From Thiobacillus sp. 65-1059 (GTDB taxonomy: Bacteria > Pseudomonadota > Gammaproteobacteria > Burkholderiales > Thiobacillaceae): 53,017 nucleotides of DNA. The translations under genes were made by a program, and so were the position numbers. Below the pieces are notes generated by a model. That model saw only the letters and a program-made list of their open reading frames with translations. It had not been told where the DNA came from and searched no databases. Positions 42,422-49,781 of this stretch are shown piece after piece (the stretch's first letter is position 1; every line of letters starts with the position of its first letter). The DNA lies in the NCBI GenBank assembly GCA_001897675.1, contig MKUE01000116.1:1-53017 (forward strand). Reading direction: 5' to 3'.

Positions 42422-43270
42422 TTAGTCCAGGCACCGTTCGAAGCAGGTCAGGCGAACCTCCACGCCGAGCGACAGCGCCGTCAGCGCAGCGGCCTTGGCG
42501 CGGCCCTCGGCGCTGGCGCGATGGAGGTGCGGCGTCATCGCCAGCAGGTCGGCAATCTGTCCGGCGCTCGTCAGTTCGATCGGGAAGCGGAGCGTTTGCG
42601 TCGGCAGGCGGCGGAAACCTGGCGGTGTTTGCGCCCCGGCCGGACGTTCCGGCTTCAGGCTGGGGTAGATGATCTCGCGCAGTTCGCGCAGATGGTCCGG
42701 CCCGGCATCGGCCTGCAGCAGCAGGCCGCCCGGCTTCAGCACCCGCGCAAACTCGGGATACACCGGGAAGCCGAACAGGCACAGCAGCCGGTCGAGCGTG
42801 CCCGCAAGCACCGGCAGCCTGGCGTTGCTGCCCACCACCCAGTTGACGCGCCTGTCCTGCTTCGCCGCCGCCAGCACCGCCCATTTGGAAATGTCCAGTC
42901 CCAGCAGTTGCAGCGCCTGGTCTTCCGGCACCGCCGCGGCCAACTCGCGCAGGTAGTAGCCTTCGCCGCATCCGGCATCGAGACAGCTGATCGTCGCGTC
43001 TGCGGGTAGACCGGCCAGCACGGCCCGGCCCACCGCAGCGGCAACCGGCTGGTAAAAGCCCGCCGTCAGAAAGCGTCGCCGCGCCGCGACCATCTCCTTG
43101 CTGTCGCCCGGATCGCGCGAGCGCTTGTGCTGCACCGGTAGCAGATGGGTGTAGCCCTGGCTGGCGACGTCGAAGCTGTGGCCGGATGCGCAGGTCCAGG
43201 CGGAGCCGTGGCAATGCAGGGGCGTGCCGTCCAGCGGGCAGGCCAGCGCCTGGAACGGGCCGATGCTCAT
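42422..43270 (-). CDS. rlmA: 23S rRNA (guanine-N1)-methyltransferase RlmA-type
   Basis: A 282-residue protein with an N-terminal zinc-ribbon region (ACPLDGTPLHCHGSAWTCASGHSFDVA) and the RlmA hallmark GYTHLLPVQHKRSRDPGDSKEM (about 40-61). The SAM domain CLDAGCGEGYYLRELA and the PVYPEFARVLKPGGLL segment follow. RlmA methylates G745 in 23S rRNA in E. coli. The ribbon lacks one Cys of the CxxC pair (CPLD instead of CPxC), so zinc binding may differ. Its start overlaps the stop of the upstream cold-shock gene. Confidence 0.9.
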   Translation of the reverse strand: MSIGPFQALACPLDGTPLHCHGSAWTCASGHSFDVASQGYTHLLPVQHKRSRDPGDSKEMVAARRRFLTAGFYQPVAAAVGRAVLAGLPADATISCLDAGCGEGYYLRELAAAVPEDQALQLLGLDISKWAVLAAAKQDRRVNWVVGSNARLPVLAGTLDRLLCLFGFPVYPEFARVLKPGGLLLQADAGPDHLRELREIIYPSLKPERPAGAQTPPGFRRLPTQTLRFPIELTSAGQIADLLAMTPHLHRASAEGRAKAAALTALSLGVEVRLTCFERCLD

Positions 43271-43881
43271 GTCGCGCCCAGCATGGAACGCAGCGCCTCG
43301 GCGCCCGAGCCTGAGTAGAACCAGGCGAGGGCGCAGCCATTGAGAACGACCGTGACCCAGAACACGAATTGAAAGGATTGTTTCCTGGACTTGTGGCGAA
43401 GCAGTCTTTGCGCAAGCAAGGCGCCCGGCCAGCCACCTGCCAGGGCAAACAGATGCAGGGTGCTTTCCGGGGTGCGCCACTGGCCGTTTCGTGCAGCCGA
43501 CTTGTCGAACGCGTACGCGACAAAGGCGACAAGGCTGGCAACCAGATAGACCCCGGCGACTGCGGCCGGCAATTTACCTGCAAGGGTCAGTGCGGCGACG
43601 AAGGCGAGAAAGGCCGCAGCCAAGATGAGAGGGAACGTGCTCCGGTCCGGCGGGCCGGGCGGCGCCGCTTGCCTGCCGACGAAGGCCACGCTCCCGGCTT
43701 GTGGGCGCCCCTTGGCGTCGTGCCTGAGTTCGTAGGTCACAATCTCGTTCCCGGCAGGCCGCATCTGCCGGTTCGAGAACGACTTGATGTGGACGAAGAC
43801 GCGCTCGCCGCCGCCGTTCGGCGTGATGAACCCGAAGCCCTTGTCGTCCTTCCAGTCGGTAATTCTTCCCTGATGGCGCAT
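43267..43881 (-). CDS. Cold-shock domain / DUF1294 fusion protein
   Basis: 204 residues: an N-terminal CSD (about 1-68) with RNP1 DKGFGFITP and RNP2 ERVFVHIKSF, then a C-terminal DUF1294 membrane region (about 82-204) with SLVAFVAYAFDKSAARNGQWRTPESTLHLFALAGGWPGALLAQRLLRHKSRKQSF. It would bind RNA or ssDNA at the membrane. This fusion is widespread in proteobacteria. ATGA overlap with rlmA suggests a shared RNA-related operon. Confidence 0.92.
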   Translation of the reverse strand: MRHQGRITDWKDDKGFGFITPNGGGERVFVHIKSFSNRQMRPAGNEIVTYELRHDAKGRPQAGSVAFVGRQAAPPGPPDRSTFPLILAAAFLAFVAALTLAGKLPAAVAGVYLVASLVAFVAYAFDKSAARNGQWRTPESTLHLFALAGGWPGALLAQRLLRHKSRKQSFQFVFWVTVVLNGCALAWFYSGSGAEALRSMLGAT

Positions 43882-43916
43882 GACCGTTTACCCCGGATTC
43901 CAGACCGATTCCGGAC

Positions 43917-44297
43917 TCACGCCGGCGTTTGCAGGGCCGCCTGCATCGCCTGCTCCGAAACCGGGTAGGCCAGCACGGCATGCACGGGGAACAGCTCCAG
44001 CAGCTTGCCGATATGGTCTGCTTCGCGCGGCTGCATGAACACGATCACCTTCGCCTGCGGCGCAAAGCGCTGCAGGGTGCGGATCGTCACATCCAGATTG
44101 GAGACGTTGGCCCCCGCATAGTTGTTGCCCCAGCCGTAGACGAACTCGCCGACGAAAAAATCCGGCGGCTGCTTCTGCAAGGCACGGTGCAGATTGCGCG
44201 CCGAGTCGAAACGCTGCGACTCGATGCCGAGCTCCCGGTACAGCGCGCTGAAATCGGGCGGGAAGGGGGATTCGATCAGGGAATAGAGGGTTTTCAT
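43917..44297 (-). CDS. Hypothetical protein with receiver-like fold
   Basis: 126 residues: MKTLYSLIESPFPPDFSALYRELGIESQ, then RALQKQPPDFFVGEFVYGWGNNY and QAKVIVFMQPREADHIGKLLELFPVHAVLAYPVSE. The alternation of strands and helices resembles a response-regulator receiver, but the phosphoacceptor Asp is replaced, so signalling by phosphorylation is unlikely. Function unknown. It is 35 nt from the cold-shock gene on the same strand. Confidence 0.7.
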   Translation of the reverse strand: MKTLYSLIESPFPPDFSALYRELGIESQRFDSARNLHRALQKQPPDFFVGEFVYGWGNNYAGANVSNLDVTIRTLQRFAPQAKVIVFMQPREADHIGKLLELFPVHAVLAYPVSEQAMQAALQTPA

Positions 44298-44370
44298 GCG
44301 GCGGCAGTTTACCGCGGCGCCCGGTGATTTTTGGGCTGAAGCTTGAGGCACTGATCAGGGGCTGTTAACG

Positions 44371-44404
44371 AACGGCAGGAAACCATGCACGGTTTCCTGC
44401 CGTT
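44371..44404. repeat. Long perfect hairpin between divergent genes
   Basis: AACGGCAGGAAACC (44371-44384), 6-nt loop, GGTTTCCTGCCGTT (44391-44404): 14 uninterrupted pairs. It lies in the gap between two genes transcribed away from it, so it is not an ordinary terminator of either. The short T-run after it is only TTT. Confidence 0.6.
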
Positions 44405-44498
44405 TCATGCTAGATCCGCCTGCATCATGCCCCGGCCGCTGGCGCGCGATTCCGCCCTATACTCGCGCTGGCACAATAAAAAACGACTATCCGTACCC

Positions 44499-46943
44499 AT
44501 GAAGAAAAATCAGGCGATCCGATCCCTCTTCCTGCTGTCTTCCGGATGGCTCGCCCTCGCGGCGCCGGCATGTGCCGAGGCGCCCCATGCGAGCGCGCAG
44601 GAATGGGGGATCTACGCCAGCCTGGCGGGAACGAGCTGGCGCGGTGGCAACCGCCAGGGCGACAACTTCGGGGCGAACTGGCGAATCACGGTCGAGTGGC
44701 GCGAAGCCGGAGTCGAACTGATCGAACGCTGGGAGCCGACCGACAATCAATACCGGCCGATGACGCATGTCATCACCCGCGGCGATCGGCCCGGCGAACT
44801 GCGCCTTGCCGCGACCAACGGCGTGTGCGCCAACCGCACCGGCACGGTGCGGCCAGACGGCAGCGTGCTGTTCGTCTGCAACGGCTTCTTCAAATGGCCC
44901 ATGCACGTGCTCGCACCGCGGGACGGCGTGTGGGAGCAGCACTACGTCAGCCTGAACGGCTCGGAGGTTGCAGGCATCAAGGATGTCTGGCGTTTCCAGA
45001 GCCAGTCCGGCGTCAGTGCTAACAACCCGCGTGTGGCGTCGTCGACGGCAGAACAGGCCCCATCCCGGGGCGCGGCCGATGCGCCAGCGGTGCCGGCAGC
45101 TATCAGCTCAAGCGGAGACCCTGCGACGAAAGCCGAAGAGGCAGGCCAGGCGGCCGGGACTGCCCCCGCCGTCGCTGCGGCCGAGCCGGTTTCGCCCCTG
45201 GCGGCGGACTGGGGCGTCTACGCGAGCATCGTGGGCAAGGACTGGCGGGGCGCCAGCAACGTGTCGATCCGCTGGAGCAAGCTGGGTGAAGAACTGATCG
45301 AGACGTGGACCTACGGTGCGGAGCGGGGGGACTATGCAGGCCAGCAGCAGCTTGTTGCGAGGATCCGGCGTGGAGAGAAACCCGGCAGCCTCGTCCTCAC
45401 CCTGGACAGAGAGGTGGCGGGGACGCGGACGCTTACGGGAAAAATCAGGGCGGATGGCTCAATCCAGTTGTTAAAGCCGGGGCTCATCCTGGACCAGCGG
45501 CTTTACACCATGTCGCAGCCGAACCCGTCACGCCTGGAGCATTTTCTCGTTCCCCCGGGGAATACCATGAGGACGACACTGTATCTCGCCGGGAGCGATG
45601 ATGCGACACGTGGCGGTCGGCAGCGACCAGGCGAAACCTGGGGCGCCTACGCTGACCTTGCAGGCAAGCACTGGCTGGTCGATGACACTCCTAGTGGTGA
45701 CAAGCTTCTCTTTACTTTTGGCTGGATCGTTCCGGGAGAAGCGATGTATGTGCGCATGCACAATCTTGCCGATGACCGCGTGGAAAATCATCACGTCGTC
45801 AGGTCCCCGGAGACGGGCAAGCTGTACGCAGAACCCAGCCTGTGGGGCTCGTGGAAAGCGGACGTCACCCTAGACGGCGACCGCTCGATCACGCTGGAAA
45901 CCAAAGGGATGCTTGGATGGCGCATGTCCTTCACCAGGAAGGCCGACGGTGGCTTCGAGTACTACGAAGGCGGGTCCCTGTACAAAGCCTACACGGGCAG
46001 CATGGTTGCGGTCAGCAACAAGGAAGCCCCGCGCCTGGTCGCCGCTGCAAAGGAAGCCAAAGCGCAACGTGAGCGCGAGGAGCAGCAGAGAAAGCGGGAA
46101 CGGCGCGAGGCCTTCAACACTGCGTTGACGGTGGTGAACTCGGCGCTGGTCGCCACCAACGAAACCCTGCGGCAGCAGGCCGAGGCCGATCGCCAACGCC
46201 TGCAGCGGGAGCGCGAGCGCGCTGCCGAAGCCTTGCGTCAGCGGGCCGCCGAGATGGAGCGTCAGCGTGCCGCCGAAATGGAACGGCTGCATCAATTGCA
46301 GGCGCAACAGGATTTCGAGCGGCAGCAGCGCGCCCAGCAACAGACACAGCAACAGCAACAAGGGGTCCAGCGCAATGCCGAGGCACAGCAGCTGGCGCAG
46401 CAGCAGCAACAGCGGCGCGCGGAAGAAGCCCGCCGCCGCGAAGCCGCCGAGGCCGAGCGCAAACGGCAGCTGGAAGCCGACGCCGAGCGCCGCCGGCGGG
46501 AAGAAACCGCCCAGCGGGAGCGGGCGGAGCGGGAAATGCTCGCGCGCAGCAAACAGCTGGAGGAGGCGGTCAAGCGCCAGGAGGAAGAAGCGCGCAACCG
46601 GCCGGTTGCCTACCGGGAGGGCATCACCCTGTGCGAGCCGCCCAAAAACGGCGGCAAGGCATGGCTGTGCAGAGGGCCGCTGCAGAACATGAGCGGCGTG
46701 CTCGACACCCAGTCAGGCAACGTGGCCGTGCGCCAGGCCTGCGGGGGCAACAACGTCCGCGACCTCGGCATGGTCGCGGGCTATCGCGCCTACGGCTGCG
46801 GATTCGGCATCCATCCCACCGACCGCGAATACCCGGGCAACCGCGATATTCCGGCGAGCCTGGGCGTCAACCATATCCCGGACAGAGGCACTTTCTATTG
46901 CAATCCAAGCACGGTGTTTGCCTATTGCAAAGAGAGGCGGTGA
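44499..46943 (+). CDS. Large secreted three-repeat protein with coiled-coil and Cys-rich end
   Basis: 814 residues. A signal peptide (AAPACA, cut near 26) precedes three copies of a ~140-residue module beginning EWGIYASLAGTSWRG (about 35), DWGVYASIVGKDWRG (about 237) and TWGAYADLAGKHW (about 380). A long charged and Gln-rich coiled coil follows (about 505-690), then a compact C-terminal region (about 704-814) with Cys pairs in TLCEPPKNGGKAWLCRG and TFYCNPSTVFAYCKERR. The Pro/Ala stretch between modules 1 and 2 looks like a linker. No enzyme motif found; the layout suggests a periplasmic or envelope structural/binding protein. Family unknown. Confidence 0.8.
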   Translation: MKKNQAIRSLFLLSSGWLALAAPACAEAPHASAQEWGIYASLAGTSWRGGNRQGDNFGANWRITVEWREAGVELIERWEPTDNQYRPMTHVITRGDRPGELRLAATNGVCANRTGTVRPDGSVLFVCNGFFKWPMHVLAPRDGVWEQHYVSLNGSEVAGIKDVWRFQSQSGVSANNPRVASSTAEQAPSRGAADAPAVPAAISSSGDPATKAEEAGQAAGTAPAVAAAEPVSPLAADWGVYASIVGKDWRGASNVSIRWSKLGEELIETWTYGAERGDYAGQQQLVARIRRGEKPGSLVLTLDREVAGTRTLTGKIRADGSIQLLKPGLILDQRLYTMSQPNPSRLEHFLVPPGNTMRTTLYLAGSDDATRGGRQRPGETWGAYADLAGKHWLVDDTPSGDKLLFTFGWIVPGEAMYVRMHNLADDRVENHHVVRSPETGKLYAEPSLWGSWKADVTLDGDRSITLETKGMLGWRMSFTRKADGGFEYYEGGSLYKAYTGSMVAVSNKEAPRLVAAAKEAKAQREREEQQRKRERREAFNTALTVVNSALVATNETLRQQAEADRQRLQRERERAAEALRQRAAEMERQRAAEMERLHQLQAQQDFERQQRAQQQTQQQQQGVQRNAEAQQLAQQQQQRRAEEARRREAAEAERKRQLEADAERRRREETAQRERAEREMLARSKQLEEAVKRQEEEARNRPVAYREGITLCEPPKNGGKAWLCRGPLQNMSGVLDTQSGNVAVRQACGGNNVRDLGMVAGYRAYGCGFGIHPTDREYPGNRDIPASLGVNHIPDRGTFYCNPSTVFAYCKERR

Positions 46944-46992
46944 GCGCGGCGGGCGATTCGTCGCGATCGCGTCTCACCGCTTGACCGCAAGC

Positions 46993-47937
46993 TCACTCGT
47001 TGCCTGACGCGACGCGGTTTCTGCCGGCCTGCTTGGCCTGGTAGAGCTGCCGGTCCACTGCCTCGATGAAGGCCAGTGGCCGGTCCTGGTGGCCCGGGAT
47101 GATCGTGCCGACCCCGAGGCTCGCCGTGAGGATCCGGCTGACCGGCGAGGTCGGGTGCGGGATCTGCTCCTTGAAGATCAGGCTGCGGCAGCGCTCGGCC
47201 ACCTTCAGCGCCGCCGTCGCGTCGGTTTCCGGCAGCACCAGCGCGAATTCCTCGCCGCCGAAGCGCGCCACCAGGTCGCGCGCCCGCGTCGCCGCCGAAT
47301 CCAGCACCTGGCCCACGCGCTTCAGGCAGTCGTCGCCCTGGATGTGGCCGTAGTGGTCGTTGTACTGCTTGAAGTAGTCGATGTCGATCAGGATCAGCGA
47401 CAGCGGCTGGCTGTTGCGGCGCGCGTTCGTCCACTCCGTTTCGAGGATGGAATCGAACATGCGCCGGTTCGCCACGCCGGTCAGGCCGTCCTTGAACGAC
47501 AGCGCCTCCAGCTCCTTCTGCAGCACGATCAGCTTCTGCTCGGTTTCCTTGCGCTCGCTGATGTCGAACATGAAGCCGACCAGGCAATCCACCTCGCCGG
47601 CGGCATCGCGCACCACGTGCACCACGTCGCGGATCCACACGTAGCGGCCGTCCTGCGTCAAGGCTCGGTAGTCCGCCTCGTGGTCGCAGCCGTCCTTCGA
47701 TTGCGACACGCAGAAATTGACCACCCATTCGCGGTCCTCGGGGTGCATCCGCGCCGCCCAGTCCTCCGCGCTCGCCCAGCTCGCCGGCGACCAGCCGAGC
47801 AAAGCCTCGATCTGCGGACCGATGTAGGCGAAGCGCATCGTCTTCCAGTCGATCTTCCAGGGGATCGCCTTGGTCGATTCCAGCAGGGTCTTGTAGACGC
47901 CGTTGTCGGCGTTCAGGTCATCGGTGGGGTCGGTCAT
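46993..47937 (-). CDS. PAS-GGDEF diguanylate cyclase
   Basis: A 314-residue cytoplasmic protein: a PAS domain with PAC segment (about 10-135, ending VGFMFDISERKETEQ), a short coiled coil and a GGDEF domain (about 150-314) with RFGGEEFALVLPETD and RxxD site RARD. It should make c-di-GMP and be inhibited by it. ATG 47937 is chosen; the open frame upstream (35 codons) has no RBS. Convergent with the large repeat protein. Confidence 0.92.
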   Translation of the reverse strand: MTDPTDDLNADNGVYKTLLESTKAIPWKIDWKTMRFAYIGPQIEALLGWSPASWASAEDWAARMHPEDREWVVNFCVSQSKDGCDHEADYRALTQDGRYVWIRDVVHVVRDAAGEVDCLVGFMFDISERKETEQKLIVLQKELEALSFKDGLTGVANRRMFDSILETEWTNARRNSQPLSLILIDIDYFKQYNDHYGHIQGDDCLKRVGQVLDSAATRARDLVARFGGEEFALVLPETDATAALKVAERCRSLIFKEQIPHPTSPVSRILTASLGVGTIIPGHQDRPLAFIEAVDRQLYQAKQAGRNRVASGNE

Positions 47938-48053
47938 GGCTCGTGAGTGGGTGCGGTCGTCATGCAACGGGGAAAGATTCGAAGTGCTGACAGCCTGTTG
48001 TAGGTTGAAAAAGTGTTGCGACGCCGAACTCCTGCGCGACAACCGGCAATCCG

Positions 48054-48341
48054 TCAGGGCGTTGCATGAAGCTTGACGCCGAGCGCACGGATCACCTTGA
48101 ATATGGTGGAAAACGCCGGATTGCCCTCGCTGGAAAGCGCCTTGTAGAGGCCCTCGCGCGTCAGGCCGGTGTCGTGCGCAAGCTGCGTCATGCCGCGCGC
48201 ACGGGCAATGTCGCCCAGCGCGGTGCGGATCAGGCTGCCGTCGCCGGGGTCCTCATCGAGGCAGGCATCCAGATACAGCGCCATGTCCTCTTCCGTCTCG
48301 AGATAGTCCGCTGCATCCCAGCGGGAGAATTCCTCGGCCAT
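48054..48341 (-). CDS. HigA-type antitoxin (addiction module, helix-turn-helix)
   Basis: A 95-residue protein: EFSRWDAADYLETEEDMALYLDACLDEDPGDGSLIRTALGDIARARGMTQLA contains the N-terminal toxin-contacting part, followed by a helix-turn-helix (TGLTREGLYKALS, about 59-71) and NPAFSTIFKVIRALGVKLHA. This is the putative addiction-module antidote family normally partnered with a RelE/HigB-like toxin encoded just upstream, as here with a 3-nt gap. The gene is intact. Confidence 0.9.
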   Translation of the reverse strand: MAEEFSRWDAADYLETEEDMALYLDACLDEDPGDGSLIRTALGDIARARGMTQLAHDTGLTREGLYKALSSEGNPAFSTIFKVIRALGVKLHATP

Positions 48342-48344
48342 GAT

Positions 48345-48640
48345 TCACTCCTTCCAGTCCCGGGCGATCTCAATCGCCCGATTGATGTCGGCATCCTGCA
48401 TGCGCTTGTCGCCGCCCGCCAGCAGCACAATGATCGTCTGGCCGCGCTGCAGGAAATACACCCGGCAGCCCGGACCGTAATCGATGCGCATCTCGTGAAT
48501 GCCATGCCGCAGCGGCTTCGCATCCCCGGGGTTCCCAGGGCCATTCGGGCAATCCGCGCCTCGATCCGGGCGCGCGCTGCGCGGTCACGCAGGCCGAGCA
48601 GCCACTTGTCGAAAGTCGCGCTCTTGTGGATTTCGATCAT
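48345..48640 (-). pseudogene. RelE/HigB-like toxin (gp49 type), frameshifted
   Basis: The N-terminal part IEIHKSATFDKWLLGLRDRAARARIEARIARMALG is intact from ATG 48640. After the C4G4 run at 48524-48531 the frame is wrong. In the +1-shifted frame the rest of a normal toxin reads on: KPLRHGIHEMRIDYGPGCRVYF, QRGQTIIVLLAGGDKRMQDADINRAIEI, ending in DWKE and a TGA at 48345-48347. One missing base, probably one G, accounts for it, and the total would be 98 residues. Left as it is, the toxin is truncated or carries a wrong tail; a sequencing error in the homopolymer run is possible. Confidence 0.85.
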
Positions 48641-48782
48641 GCTGAATAGTAAACCATGGTTTACACTCGTTCAAGCCGCCAGCCTGGCTGTGAACAGCAA
48701 ACCGGTGCGCGCTGCAGCTTATTGCTGGGCCTGGGTGTGATGCATGGCCAGCCCAATCGACTGAGCGTATTGCATGTTGTTT

Positions 48783-48798
48783 TGCAAGACCTGACCCC
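48783..48798 (+). repeat. 16-bp direct repeat, copy 1
   Basis: TGCAAGACCTGACCCC, repeated exactly at 49704-49719. The two flank the methyltransferase gene 48846-49592 with similar lead-ins (preceding T/A-rich) but different sequence afterwards. Looks like a dispersed mobile-element remnant. Confidence 0.7.
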
Positions 48799-48845
48799 AG
48801 GAGCGTAAATCAACGTTCCGGCTCAGGGCGCCGAGCCATCCCGCC

Positions 48846-49592
48846 TCACCGCGGCATCAGCGCGAACACGCCCCAGCCCAGGTATTCACGCGTGTAAGCG
48901 GCATAGCGCGCGGGCTCCGAGGTCAGTTGGGCTCGCACCTCTTTTGCCAACGCGTCGTCGGGGTTGGCTTCAAGCCATCGGCGCATGGTCAGCCACTTGG
49001 CCGCCTCGTATCGGTCCCAGCTGTCCTGGTCTGCCAGAACCATTTCCACCACGTCGTAGCCGAGGCGGCCGAAAAATGCGAGCAGTTCCGGAAGCCCGAG
49101 AAAGTCGGCGATCGAGCCGGCAAGACACCCCCTGGCAACGTCTTCCGTCGGCGGCATCTGCCGCCAGTAGGGCTCGCCGATGAGGATAATCCCACCCGGG
49201 CCAAGGCTCTGCGCCAGAAGCGCGATCGTGCCCGCGACACCGCCACCGATCCACGAGGCGCCGACACAGGCCGCTACCCCGGCCTTCTGGTCGGAGACGT
49301 AGCCCGTTGCATCGCCGTGGACGAACTCGACCCGGTCGGCGACACCGAGTTCTTCAGCCCGGCGTTTTGCCTGCTCGGTGAACAGCTGGCTCAGGTCGAT
49401 GCCGGTGCCGACGACGCCGTGATCCCGTGCCCAGGTGCACAGCATCTCTCCCGAACCGCTGCCGAGGTCGAGCACCCGCGTCCCCGTTTCCAGACGCAGC
49501 GCCGCGCCGAGCGTGGCGAGCTTTTCGGGGGTGAACGGGTTGTGGATGCGGTGAGCGCTTTCAGCGATGTTGAATATTCGAGGGATGTCCAC
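48846..49592 (-). CDS. Class I SAM-dependent methyltransferase (accessory)
   Basis: A 248-residue methyltransferase: FNIAESAHRIHNPFTPEKLATLG at the start, SAM motif VLDLGSGSGEMLCTWA (about 40-55), GIDLSQLFTEQAKRRAEELG, and ASWIGGGVAGTIALLAQSLGPGGIILIGEPYW with DVVEMVLADQDSWDRYEAAKW. Similar proteins are often annotated as cyclopropane- or demethylmenaquinone-like methyltransferases; I assign no substrate. It sits alone between two 16-bp repeats and may belong to the accessory patch. Confidence 0.87.
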   Translation of the reverse strand: MDIPRIFNIAESAHRIHNPFTPEKLATLGAALRLETGTRVLDLGSGSGEMLCTWARDHGVVGTGIDLSQLFTEQAKRRAEELGVADRVEFVHGDATGYVSDQKAGVAACVGASWIGGGVAGTIALLAQSLGPGGIILIGEPYWRQMPPTEDVARGCLAGSIADFLGLPELLAFFGRLGYDVVEMVLADQDSWDRYEAAKWLTMRRWLEANPDDALAKEVRAQLTSEPARYAAYTREYLGWGVFALMPR

Positions 49593-49703
49593 GGTGGATA
49601 GCCTCCTTGGCGTGATGGTTCACCCGGCCGCATTGGTGCTGCATTGCAGGACGTGCCCCACTGTTTTCTTGCCCCGCGGTTTCCAGAGGGTGGATGTGGT
49701 TAA

Positions 49704-49719
49704 TGCAAGACCTGACCCC
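49704..49719 (+). repeat. 16-bp direct repeat, copy 2
   Basis: TGCAAGACCTGACCCC, identical to 48783-48798, followed by a tandem 9-bp duplication TGCTTACGT (49722-49730 and 49731-49739). It marks the boundary where the sequence turns AT-rich. Confidence 0.7.
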
Positions 49720-49740
49720 GTTGCTTACGTTGCTTACGTT

Positions 49741-49778
49741 TTTAAAGCGCTGTCCGCATGTGGTTACTGCGCTTTAAA
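49741..49778. repeat. 10-bp inverted repeat at the 3' end of the nuclease-helicase gene
   Basis: TTTAAAGCGC (49741-49750), 18-nt spacer, GCGCTTTAAA (49769-49778), 4 bp from the stop codon of the minus-strand gene. It may be a terminator for that gene or an element end. No T-run supports the terminator reading. Confidence 0.5.
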
Positions 49779-49781
49779 TGG

